Shown here piece by piece: positions 34,955 to 42,780 of a DNA stretch of 64,000 nucleotides (its first letter is position 1; each line of letters begins with the position of its first letter). Under the pieces are notes generated by a model. That model was given only the letters and a program-made list of their open reading frames with translations. It searched no databases and had not been told where the DNA came from. This DNA is from Rhizobium freirei PRF 81 (GTDB taxonomy: Bacteria; Pseudomonadota; Alphaproteobacteria; Rhizobiales; Rhizobiaceae). A program made the position numbers and the translations under genes. The DNA lies in the NCBI RefSeq assembly GCF_000359745.1, contig NZ_AQHN01000083.1, positions 1 to 64,000 on the forward strand. Direction: 5' to 3'.

Positions 34955-37900
34955 TCTCACGCGTCATCTCGTGGTCGGCCCACAATCTCGTTCTGATCTT
35001 CGTCGGAGCGGCGCTTGCGGTGGCGGGCGGCATCTATGCGCTGCGCTCGCTGCCGCTCGACGCCATTCCCGATCTCTCCGACGTCCAGGTGATCGTCTAC
35101 ACCGAATATCCTGGACAGGCTCCGCAGGTGGTCGAGGACCAGGTTACCTACCCGCTGACGACGTCGATGCTGACGGTGCCGAAGTCCAAGGTCGTTCGCG
35201 GCTTCTCCTTCTTCGGAGTTTCCTTCGTCTACGTGATCTTCGATGACGGCACCGACCCGTATTGGGCGCGCAGCCGTGTCCTCGAATATCTCAACGCGGC
35301 CTCCAGCCGTCTGCCGCAGGGTGTTACCCCCACGCTAGGGCCGGATGCGACCGGCGTTGGCTGGGCCTATGAATACGCCCTCGTTGCCAAGGAACTGTCG
35401 CTTGCCGAACTGCGCTCGCTGCAGGACTGGATCGTGCGGTTTGGCGTCTCCAAGTCGGAGGGCGTGGCCGAAGTCGCGAGCGTCGGAGGTTTCGTCAGGC
35501 AGTATTCGATCGTGGTCGATCCTGCCCGCCTCAAGGCGCAGGGCGTGTCGCTGAACGATGTCGCCAACGCTGTTCGCGCCAGCAACACCGACGTCGGCGG
35601 ACGGACGATCGAGCTATCGGAATTCGAGTTCATGGTCCGCGGCCGCGGCTACCTCAAAGGAATTCCGGACATCGAGAGCATTGTCCTGAAGAGCCGGAAT
35701 GGCGTGCCGCTTCGTCTTGGTGATGTCGCCAGGGTAGAGCTGGTGCCGGACGAACGGCGCGGCATCACCGAGCTGAACGGCGAGGGCGAAGTGGCCGGCG
35801 GCATCGTCCTGCAGCGTTTCGGCGCAAATGCACTGACCGTCATCGACAATGCCAAGAAAAGTATGGATGAGATCAAGGGCAGTCTCCCGCCAGGCACGGA
35901 TATCGTGCCCGTCTATGACCGATCCACGCTCATAGAAGCAGCGATCGAGACGCTCAAGGGCACCTTGGTCGAAGAATCGATCGTTGTCGCATTGGTGACG
36001 ATCGCCTTCCTTCTGCATGTTCGCAGTGCTCTGGTCGCCATCATCATGCTGCCCGTCGGCATCCTGATCGCCTTCATCGCCATGCGGCTGCTCGGCATCG
36101 GCGCTAATATTATGAGCCTCGGCGGCATAGCCATCGCCATCGGCGCGATGATCGACGCCGCCATCGTCATGATCGAAAACGCCCACAAGCATCTCGAACG
36201 GGCGCCGCCGGATAAGCCTCGCATCGCCATCCTCGTCGAGGCAGCGAGCGAAGTCGGCCCGGCGCTGTTCTTCAGCCTTCTGATCATCACGGTGTCGTTC
36301 CTGCCGATCTTCACGCTGGAATCGCAGGAGGGCCGGCTGTTCGGGCCGCTCGCCTTCACCAAGACCTTCTCGATGGCGGCCGCGGCGCTGCTGTCGGTAA
36401 CGCTGGTGCCGGCGCTGATGGTGCTCTTCGTCCGCGGACATATCGTTCCCGAGCAGAAGAACCCGGTGAACCGCTTCCTGATCTGGGTCTACCGCCCGAT
36501 CATTTCCGGTGTTCTCCGAGTGAAGACGCTGACCATAGTGGTGGCGCTGGCGATCCTAGTGGCAACCGTCTGGCCAGCCCAGCACATCGGCAGCGAGTTC
36601 ATGCCCAATCTTGACGAGGGCACGTTGATGTATATGCCCACCACCTTGCCCGGCATTTCGGTCACCAAGGCAGCCGAACTGATGCAGATGCAAGATCGCA
36701 TCATCAAATCGTTCCCGGAAGTTCAGAGCGTCTTCGGCAAAGCCGGTCGCGCCCTGACGGCCACCGATCCTGCACCGACGGAGATGTTCGAGACGATCAT
36801 CACCCTGAAGCCGAAATCCGATTGGCGGCCGGGCGTGACCACCGACAGTCTGAAGCAGGAGATGGACGCTGCGTTGCAGTTTCCAGGCGTCTCCAATGCC
36901 TGGACCATGCCGATCCGTGCCCGCATTGACATGTTGTCGACGGGCATCAGAACACCTGTCGGCGTCAAGGTCTACGGCACCGATCTCGGCGAGATGGAAA
37001 AGATCGGCCGTCAAATCGAGACCGTGCTGAAAACCATCCCCGGCACATCCAGCGCTTATGCCGAACGGGTGATTGGCGGCTACTATCTCGACATCGTTCC
37101 CAATCGGACGGCGCTCGGCCGCTATGGTTTGACCATCAACGATATTCAGGACGTTGTCGGGATGGCTCTCGGCTCGCAGGTTGTCACCCAGACGGTGGAA
37201 GGTCGTGAGCGTTATGGTGTGGCTATACGATATCCACGCGCGTCCCGAAGCGATCCGCAATCCATCGCCAAAGATGTGCTGATATCGCTCCCGGGAGGTG
37301 GCACGGTGCCGCTCGGGGAGGTCGCTGATGTCAAGCTGACCCGCGGGGCGACGACGATCCGTACCGAGAACGGCCAGCTCGCAGTCTATGTCTATGTCGA
37401 CATCGCGGGCCGTGATCTTGGCGGCTATGTCGCCGAGGCGCAGCAGGCGGTTGCGAAATCCGTGCGGCTGCCGCCTGGCTATTCGGTCGCCTGGAGCGGT
37501 CAGTTCGAATACCTCGAACGCGCCGAGGCAAGGCTTGCCATCGTCGTGCCGCTGACGCTGGCGCTGATCTTCCTGCTGCTCTACCTCAACTTCAAGGCAC
37601 TGACCGAGACGATGATCGTCATGCTGTCCTTGCCGTTCGCACTTGTCGGCGGCATCTGGCTGATGTGGTGGATGGGCTTCAATGCCTCGGTGGCGGTGGC
37701 CGTAGGCTTCATTGCGCTGGCGGGCGTCGCGGCTGAGACCGGCGTCATCATGCTGATCTACCTCGATCACGCACTTAAGGAGCAGCGCGAAGCCTGCGAA
37801 AGGGAAGGGCGTGCGTTCAGCCGGCTGGATCTCAACAAGGCGATCATGGTCGGCGCGGTCGAGCGCGTCCGGCCGAAGATGATGACGGTCGTCGCCATCA

Positions 37901-38121
37901 TGGCGGGGCTTGTGCCGATCCTTTGGCGGACGGGCACGGGCTCGGAGATCATGCAGCGCATCGCCGTGCCGATGATCGGCGGCATGGTTTCCTCGACGCT
38001 GCTGACATTGATTGTGATCCCCGCGGTCTACGGTCTGGTCAAGGGGTGGCGGCTGCCATCTGCATCCCTCTCCCGTCCGTTCGCTGACGAGAGCAAAGAC
38101 ATGCTTGACGCGGCTGAATGA
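34951..38121 (+). CDS. cusA: HME-RND copper/silver efflux pump (CusA-like)
   Basis: 1056 residues, full length for HME-type RND pumps, with 12 membrane helices in two halves. The proton-relay helix 4 motif of this class is seen in 'GAMIDAAIVMIENAHKHLE' near residue 400. Periplasmic Met residues are plentiful ('MYMPTTLPGISV', 'NAWTMPIRARIDML'), as in Cu(I)/Ag(I) exporters. 'AAETGVIMLIYLDHAL' near residue 930 is also typical of CusA/CzcA. ATGA overlap with cusB. Substrate assigned from the Met-rich neighbours. Confidence 0.92.
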   Translation: MISRVISWSAHNLVLIFVGAALAVAGGIYALRSLPLDAIPDLSDVQVIVYTEYPGQAPQVVEDQVTYPLTTSMLTVPKSKVVRGFSFFGVSFVYVIFDDGTDPYWARSRVLEYLNAASSRLPQGVTPTLGPDATGVGWAYEYALVAKELSLAELRSLQDWIVRFGVSKSEGVAEVASVGGFVRQYSIVVDPARLKAQGVSLNDVANAVRASNTDVGGRTIELSEFEFMVRGRGYLKGIPDIESIVLKSRNGVPLRLGDVARVELVPDERRGITELNGEGEVAGGIVLQRFGANALTVIDNAKKSMDEIKGSLPPGTDIVPVYDRSTLIEAAIETLKGTLVEESIVVALVTIAFLLHVRSALVAIIMLPVGILIAFIAMRLLGIGANIMSLGGIAIAIGAMIDAAIVMIENAHKHLERAPPDKPRIAILVEAASEVGPALFFSLLIITVSFLPIFTLESQEGRLFGPLAFTKTFSMAAAALLSVTLVPALMVLFVRGHIVPEQKNPVNRFLIWVYRPIISGVLRVKTLTIVVALAILVATVWPAQHIGSEFMPNLDEGTLMYMPTTLPGISVTKAAELMQMQDRIIKSFPEVQSVFGKAGRALTATDPAPTEMFETIITLKPKSDWRPGVTTDSLKQEMDAALQFPGVSNAWTMPIRARIDMLSTGIRTPVGVKVYGTDLGEMEKIGRQIETVLKTIPGTSSAYAERVIGGYYLDIVPNRTALGRYGLTINDIQDVVGMALGSQVVTQTVEGRERYGVAIRYPRASRSDPQSIAKDVLISLPGGGTVPLGEVADVKLTRGATTIRTENGQLAVYVYVDIAGRDLGGYVAEAQQAVAKSVRLPPGYSVAWSGQFEYLERAEARLAIVVPLTLALIFLLLYLNFKALTETMIVMLSLPFALVGGIWLMWWMGFNASVAVAVGFIALAGVAAETGVIMLIYLDHALKEQREACEREGRAFSRLDLNKAIMVGAVERVRPKMMTVVAIMAGLVPILWRTGTGSEIMQRIAVPMIGGMVSSTLLTLIVIPAVYGLVKGWRLPSASLSRPFADESKDMLDAAE

Positions 38122-38136
38122 AACGAGGAGTCGACA

Positions 38137-38253
38137 ATGAGTGATATGATGGGCATGGGCATGTTCTGGGGCATGATCCTTGTGGGTCTCTTTGCAGTGA
38201 TCCTCGCCGTTCTCGCAATCGCGGCGCTGATCAAATATCTGTTCTCCCGCTGA
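38137..38253 (+). CDS. 38-residue Met-rich single-span membrane protein
   Basis: A short gene 15 bases after cusA with a strong AACGAGGAG site 6 nt before the ATG. It starts 'MSDMMGMGMFWGMILVG' and continues as one hydrophobic helix of about 25 residues, ending 'LIKYLFSR' on the cytoplasmic side. Five Met fall in the first nine residues, beside Phe and Trp. It resembles the small membrane proteins found at the ends of efflux-pump operons, but no named family is claimed. Possible roles are pump accessory subunit or metal-binding peptide. Confidence 0.7.
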   Translation: MSDMMGMGMFWGMILVGLFAVILAVLAIAALIKYLFSR

Positions 38254-38651
38254 AGTCCTGGCGCGCCGTGGACTGGTGGTTCACGGCGCGGATTGGACGC
38301 AGGAGCGCCTCAGTCTCTCACGGAGTTCACCAGGATTAGGACCTTGAGGTGGCGGGCTCGCGCTTACTTGCTCGAGGTGAATAATGATGCCGCGCGATAT
38401 CGGCCGTCTTAAGTGGCAAGCGCTATTGCTTTCTGGCGATAATGCGGGGCGGTCGAAGGGGTATCTTCCGACGCATGGCGCCCTGAAATGGCTCTACTAT
38501 TCCATGCAGGCGGGGCGCCTGCTAACTCTTGGCTGTCGCCACCCATGAGACAGGTCGGTGACGATTGTTCTTGGGTACTCGTCAAAGAACGGGAGCTCGC
38601 CACAGAATGCACGCTGGTACTCCGCGTAGCCCCCGCAATATGTCCCGATGC
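38254..38651. other. Intergenic region between cus operon and rcnA, with a doubtful 54-codon frame
   Basis: About 400 bases. Besides the stem-loop it holds a short open frame 38384-38548 (54 codons, GAGGTGA 3 nt upstream, starts MMPRDIGRLKWQ). It resembles nothing I know and may be chance. The cus operon and rcnA converge here. Confidence 0.35.
38262..38290 (+). terminator. Stem-loop ending the cus operon
   Basis: CGCGCCGTG at 38262-38270 pairs with CACGGCGCG at 38282-38290 (9 bp), 8 bases after the small membrane-protein gene. Confidence 0.55.
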
Positions 38652-39848
38652 TCATTGGCTGAACGATTTAACGCCCGATGCCGCTGTTGCCGCTTCGGCC
38701 GGCCGCGGGCCGCTGCGAAGCCCTTCCAGCCCCGAATACCCCATATAAAGCGCGATCAGAAGCATAAGCATGCCGGAAGCATAGGGGGCACGGCGGGCGA
38801 AGGAGCTGAAGCCGGACCAGCGCTTCTGGACATGGCGAACGCTCAAAGAGGCGAGGACCCCGGCCGACACCATCGTTACGGCCAGACCGATGCTGAAGCA
38901 TACTACAAGTACCGCGCCCAGCGAGAGCTGCTTGAGCTGTAGGCAGAGGAGCAACACCGTAATCGCAGCCGGGCACGGAATGAGCCCTCCGGTCAGACCG
39001 AACATGACGATCTGCCAGTTGGTGACTGTCTGATTTTTGAATCGGCGGGCGATATCCTGAGCATGGGCACGTTCGTGAGCGTCCATGTACTCTCCGTCAC
39101 CGACGGCAAGACCATGGTGATTATGCGCACCCTCGCTATAGGTCACGTCGTAATCATGCGTGTGGTTGCCGTGGCCAAGGCTGATTCGAGCCTTGAACTC
39201 GTGAGGCTCGGGAATTTCCTCCACGCTCTCCAGATATCCACCTCTGTCGACGAAGGTAAAGCCTTGTCTTGCCCCTTCCTCACGCTCGGTTACGATCGTC
39301 ACATCCTTTGCTGCCCAACCGTGGCCACTTTCGAAGCGGACGCGGAAACGAGGCGGAACTCCGTTCTCGAACACCTCCAGGTCCATCATGCCATGACCGG
39401 TATCGATCCGGCGCGCATCGTCATGATGGTGATCATGATCATGATCGTGGTGGTGGCCGTGATCATGGTGATGATGGTCGTGATGATGCGCCGTCTCGAG
39501 CTGTTGCTCGCGCCAGGTGCGCCATAGCATCCAGGCCGCGATCCCGACGATGATGACGGCTGATGCGAGCTGGAAATAGGGTTCGGTGGTCTCTGCGTTC
39601 ATGCCGCGGCCAAGATACTGTCCTCCCAGCGCGACAAGCCAAACCACCGCCGTGTGGGAGATGGCCGCTGCGACACCCAGCATGACAGCTTGCGAGATCG
39701 TGCCGCGGATGGCGATGATGAAGGCCGCCATCATCGTCTTGGAATGTCCCGGCTCCAAGCCGTGGAGCGCTCCCAAAAGGATGGCCGTCGGAATGAACAG
39801 CCAGGCATGGGTCGCGCTTTGCTGAATGAGGTCTGTGAAGGAGGTCAT
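38652..39848 (-). CDS. rcnA: Nickel/cobalt efflux protein RcnA
   Basis: 398 residues, NiCoT/RcnA type. The opening helices carry 'GALHGLEPGHSKTMMAAF' (the HX4DH-like metal signature of this family, near residue 27). A long cytoplasmic loop includes a His/Asp tract at about 119-145 with more than 15 His, then about 120 soluble residues that are longer than in E. coli RcnA. Three more helices follow ('GLIPCPAAITVLLLC'). It exports Ni(II) and Co(II). Divergent from the regulator gene, with a G-tract operator between. Confidence 0.9.
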   Translation of the reverse strand: MTSFTDLIQQSATHAWLFIPTAILLGALHGLEPGHSKTMMAAFIIAIRGTISQAVMLGVAAAISHTAVVWLVALGGQYLGRGMNAETTEPYFQLASAVIIVGIAAWMLWRTWREQQLETAHHHDHHHHDHGHHHDHDHDHHHDDARRIDTGHGMMDLEVFENGVPPRFRVRFESGHGWAAKDVTIVTEREEGARQGFTFVDRGGYLESVEEIPEPHEFKARISLGHGNHTHDYDVTYSEGAHNHHGLAVGDGEYMDAHERAHAQDIARRFKNQTVTNWQIVMFGLTGGLIPCPAAITVLLLCLQLKQLSLGAVLVVCFSIGLAVTMVSAGVLASLSVRHVQKRWSGFSSFARRAPYASGMLMLLIALYMGYSGLEGLRSGPRPAEAATAASGVKSFSQ

Positions 39849-39884
39849 AGGGGGCCGTCTTTTAAGAAACGAGAATGGCGATGG

Positions 39885-39897
39885 TATAGGGGGGTAG
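39885..39897. promoter_or_regulatory. Putative RcnR operator (G-tract)
   Basis: TATAGGGGGGTAG: six G flanked by TA-rich bases, the form of RcnR/CsoR-family sites. It is 37 bases from the rcnA start and about 90 from the regulator start. Confidence 0.6.
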
Positions 39898-39985
39898 GGT
39901 ATTTCTTGTCAACTTTGGAATTTTGTGATTTTCATGATAGGCCGAAAAAAGGGATGTCCGCGGGCAGACCTAACAGGAGCAAGAC

Positions 39986-40261
39986 ATGACCCATACGATC
40001 CACGAGAAGCAGAAACTCATCAACCGCGTGCGCCGGCTGCGCGGGCAGATGGACGGCATTGAGCGGATGCTGGACGAGGAAAAAGGCTGCGCTGAGGTCA
40101 TGCATGCAATTGCAGCCGTTCGTGGGGCGATCAACGGCCTGATGGGCGAGGTTATCGAGGACCACATACGCATGCACGTTGCGGATGCGGCTCTTCCGCA
40201 GAGCGAGCGTGACGAAGGTGCGGAGGAGCTGATCGACGTGTTGCGATCCTACCTAAAATAG
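39986..40261 (+). CDS. rcnR: Metal-sensing repressor of the CsoR/RcnR/FrmR family
   Basis: 91 residues, all helical. The N-terminal 'HEKQKLINRVRRLRGQMDGIERML' (quoted in part: RVRRLRGQMDGIE) carries the usual basic DNA-contact surface. Ligand residues expected of RcnR/FrmR are visible: His3, Cys35 ('EKGCAEVMH') and His60/His64 ('EDHIRMHV'). Next to rcnA it should release the G-tract operator on binding Ni(II) or Co(II). A formaldehyde-sensing FrmR cannot be fully excluded from sequence, but the neighbour decides. Confidence 0.82.
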   Translation: MTHTIHEKQKLINRVRRLRGQMDGIERMLDEEKGCAEVMHAIAAVRGAINGLMGEVIEDHIRMHVADAALPQSERDEGAEELIDVLRSYLK

Positions 40262-40459
40262 GAAAAACGGCGAGATGCTCCGGAACGACAACCGTCGTGC
40301 AGTTTCCTTGCGACCGAACATGGCAGGAAACCTGCTTTTCAAAACGCTTGACTTACCGGCGCTGCCCGAGCATCCTTCCTGCATGGGGCTGCGATCACCC
40401 CACGAGGCGACATGCCGAAGAATCGCGTCCATCGAACCCGAGCAACGGAGGGACGCGTC

Positions 40460-41275
40460 ATGCCAGCATTTCTCGAAATCTCAACAGATAAATTAAACCG
40501 CATCATTGGCACTGCGAACGCGCCTGTGGTGATCGACGTGCGAACCGACGAAGACTTCGCACGCGATTCGCGGCTTGTTCCCGGCTCTATCCGCCGGAAC
40601 CATGCGGATGTTGCGGCCTGGGCCGAAGAAACCGCAGGGCCGGCGATTATAGTCTGCCAGTCGGGCGGAAAACTCGCCCACGGCGTCGCTGCCTATCTTC
40701 GGCAGGCGAACATAACGGCGGAAGTTCTCGAAGGCGGCTTTGAAGCCTGGACGAATTCCGGTGGGCCGTCTGTGCCGAGCGAGAAGTTGCCGCCGCGCGA
40801 TCTTAAGGGGCGTACCGTCTGGGTGACCCGTTCCCGCCCCAAGATTGATCGCATTGCGTGTCCATGGCTGATCCGACGCTTTGTCGATCGTTCGGCAGTG
40901 TTCTTATTTGTACCTGCCACCGAGGTCCTGGCGGTTGGCGACCGCTTCAGTGCGGTGCCTTTCGACATAGAGGACGTCTTCTGGAGCCATCGCGGCGAGC
41001 TCTGCACCTTCGACGTGATGGTCGAGGAGTTTCATCTCGCTTCCGATCCGATGCTGCGACTGGCAACGATCGTGCGGGGTGCCGATACCGCCAGACCGGA
41101 TCTTGCACCGGAAGTGGCGGGCCTGCTTGCCGCCTCCCTCGGTCTCTCTCGTATGTATAACGACGATCTCGAGCAACTGGAGGCTGGGATGCTGCTATAT
41201 GATGCCTTCTACCGCTGGTGTCGCGATGCGACCGACGAGACCCATAACTGGCCGAACCAGAAGCGGGGACAGTAA
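40460..41275 (+). CDS. chrB: Chromate resistance protein ChrB with N-terminal rhodanese domain
   Basis: 271 residues from the ATG at 40460 (GGAGGGAC 6 nt upstream). Residues about 5-110 are a rhodanese domain with the active loop Cys in 'IIVCQSGGKLAHG'. Residues about 118-265 are the ChrB C-terminal domain ('WVTRSRPKIDRIACPWLIRRFVD', in part: KIDRIACPWLIRRF; 'FDVMVEEFHL'). Classical ChrB has another N-terminal domain; the rhodanese form is less common. Two bases separate it from chrA, so both act in chromate resistance. Confidence 0.88.
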   Translation: MPAFLEISTDKLNRIIGTANAPVVIDVRTDEDFARDSRLVPGSIRRNHADVAAWAEETAGPAIIVCQSGGKLAHGVAAYLRQANITAEVLEGGFEAWTNSGGPSVPSEKLPPRDLKGRTVWVTRSRPKIDRIACPWLIRRFVDRSAVFLFVPATEVLAVGDRFSAVPFDIEDVFWSHRGELCTFDVMVEEFHLASDPMLRLATIVRGADTARPDLAPEVAGLLAASLGLSRMYNDDLEQLEAGMLLYDAFYRWCRDATDETHNWPNQKRGQ

Positions 41276-41276
41276 G

Positions 41277-42677
41277 GTGGCCGAAATCGTCAAGGCAGAC
41301 GCCACCGCGACGGAGGCAAACGAGAGCGCGGTCCCCCTTTGGGAAGCGACCAAGGTCTGGGCCCGGATCGCAGCGTTGAGTTTCGGTGGCCCTGCCGGGC
41401 AGATTGCGGTCATGCATCGTATCGTCGTCGATGAAAAACGCTGGATCGGCGAACATCGATTCCTGCATGCCCTGAACTACTGCATGCTACTGCCAGGTCC
41501 TGAAGCTCATCAGCTTGCAATCTATATTGGCTGGCTGATGAACCGAACGGTCGGAGGGCTTATCGCCGGGGCGTTGTTCGTCCTGCCCGGCTTCCTTTCG
41601 ATCCTGGGCTTGAGCTACGTCTATGCCATCTTCGGCAATGTGACCTTCATCGAGGGGTTGTTCTTCGGTCTGAAGGCTGCAGTCCTCGCCATTGTCCTGC
41701 AGGCCGTGTTCCGAATTGGCAGCCGAGCATTGAAGAATTGGGTCATGCGCGCGATTGCCGGGGTTGCGTTCGTCGCGATTTTCTTTTTTCGCGTGCCGTT
41801 TCCGATGATTGTCGCGGGTGCCGCTCTGACAGGCTTCTTTGCCGGTCGTGCAGGGTCGCCGCTTTTCATGCTTGGCGGAGGACATAAGGCTGGATTGGGT
41901 GCAATCCTTGAGGACAGGGATTCATTGCTGGGTGAGGAGACGCCGCCTCATGCACGCCCGAACCTGGCCTGGTCTATGAAGACTTCCGGCATACTGACGG
42001 TTCTCTGGCTCCTTCCGGTGGTATCGCTGCTGGTCGTCCTCGGACCGGAAAACGTATTTTCAAAGATCGCCGTCTTTTTCAGCCAGATGGCGGTGGTTAC
42101 CTTTGGTGGAGCTTATGCTGTTCTTGCCTACGTGGCGCAGGAGGCGGTGCAGAATTTCGGCTGGCTGAAACCTGGTGAGATGCTGGATGGTCTTGGCATG
42201 GCAGAAACGACGCCTGGGCCACTCATTATTGTTGTGCAGTTCGTCGGTTTCATGGGGGCCTACCGTGGCCACGGAACTCTGGATCCGATAGTCGCAGCGA
42301 CGCTCGCAGCTATCCTGACGTCTTGGGTGACCTTCCTTCCGAGCTTCCTATGGATATTCCTCGGCGCTCCCTTCATTGAAAAGATGCGGGGCAATCAGGA
42401 ATTGACGGGGGCTATGTCGGCAATAACGGCAGCGGTCGTTGGGGTCATCCTCAATCTCGCAATCTGGTTCGCGTTACATGTGCTGTTCCGAGATGTCTCC
42501 GAGTATCAATTCGGCCAACTTGTGATAGAAGTACCGAGACTTTTGTCCGTCGACTTTGCCGCACTCTTCCTGACGGCAGTCGCGATCATTGCTCTTTTTC
42601 GAATGAAATTATCTGTGCTGTTAACGCTGGCGATCTGTTCGCTCGGCGGTCTCTGCTGGATATTGTTGGCTTCGTAG
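41277..42677 (+). CDS. chrA: Chromate efflux transporter ChrA
   Basis: 466 residues from a GTG at 41277, two bases after the chrB stop; the open frame extends back to 41079 within chrB. It has the two CHR domains of long-chain ChrA: 'LSFGGPAGQIAVMHR' near residue 38 and 'VTFGGAYAVLAYVAQEAV' near residue 275, with 'LPGPEAHQLAIYIGW' and 'AETTPGPLIIVVQFVGF' as the paired Pro-Gly loops. About ten membrane segments. It exports chromate. Confidence 0.93.
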   Translation: MAEIVKADATATEANESAVPLWEATKVWARIAALSFGGPAGQIAVMHRIVVDEKRWIGEHRFLHALNYCMLLPGPEAHQLAIYIGWLMNRTVGGLIAGALFVLPGFLSILGLSYVYAIFGNVTFIEGLFFGLKAAVLAIVLQAVFRIGSRALKNWVMRAIAGVAFVAIFFFRVPFPMIVAGAALTGFFAGRAGSPLFMLGGGHKAGLGAILEDRDSLLGEETPPHARPNLAWSMKTSGILTVLWLLPVVSLLVVLGPENVFSKIAVFFSQMAVVTFGGAYAVLAYVAQEAVQNFGWLKPGEMLDGLGMAETTPGPLIIVVQFVGFMGAYRGHGTLDPIVAATLAAILTSWVTFLPSFLWIFLGAPFIEKMRGNQELTGAMSAITAAVVGVILNLAIWFALHVLFRDVSEYQFGQLVIEVPRLLSVDFAALFLTAVAIIALFRMKLSVLLTLAICSLGGLCWILLAS

Positions 42678-42780
42678 CAGGAGCGCCGGCGGTATTGTCG
42701 CATGCGATGCGCCGTTCAAATCGTCCACAATTTCCGGCTCGAACATTTTTCATGGGTATAATCGAATCTCCGTGTCGGAA

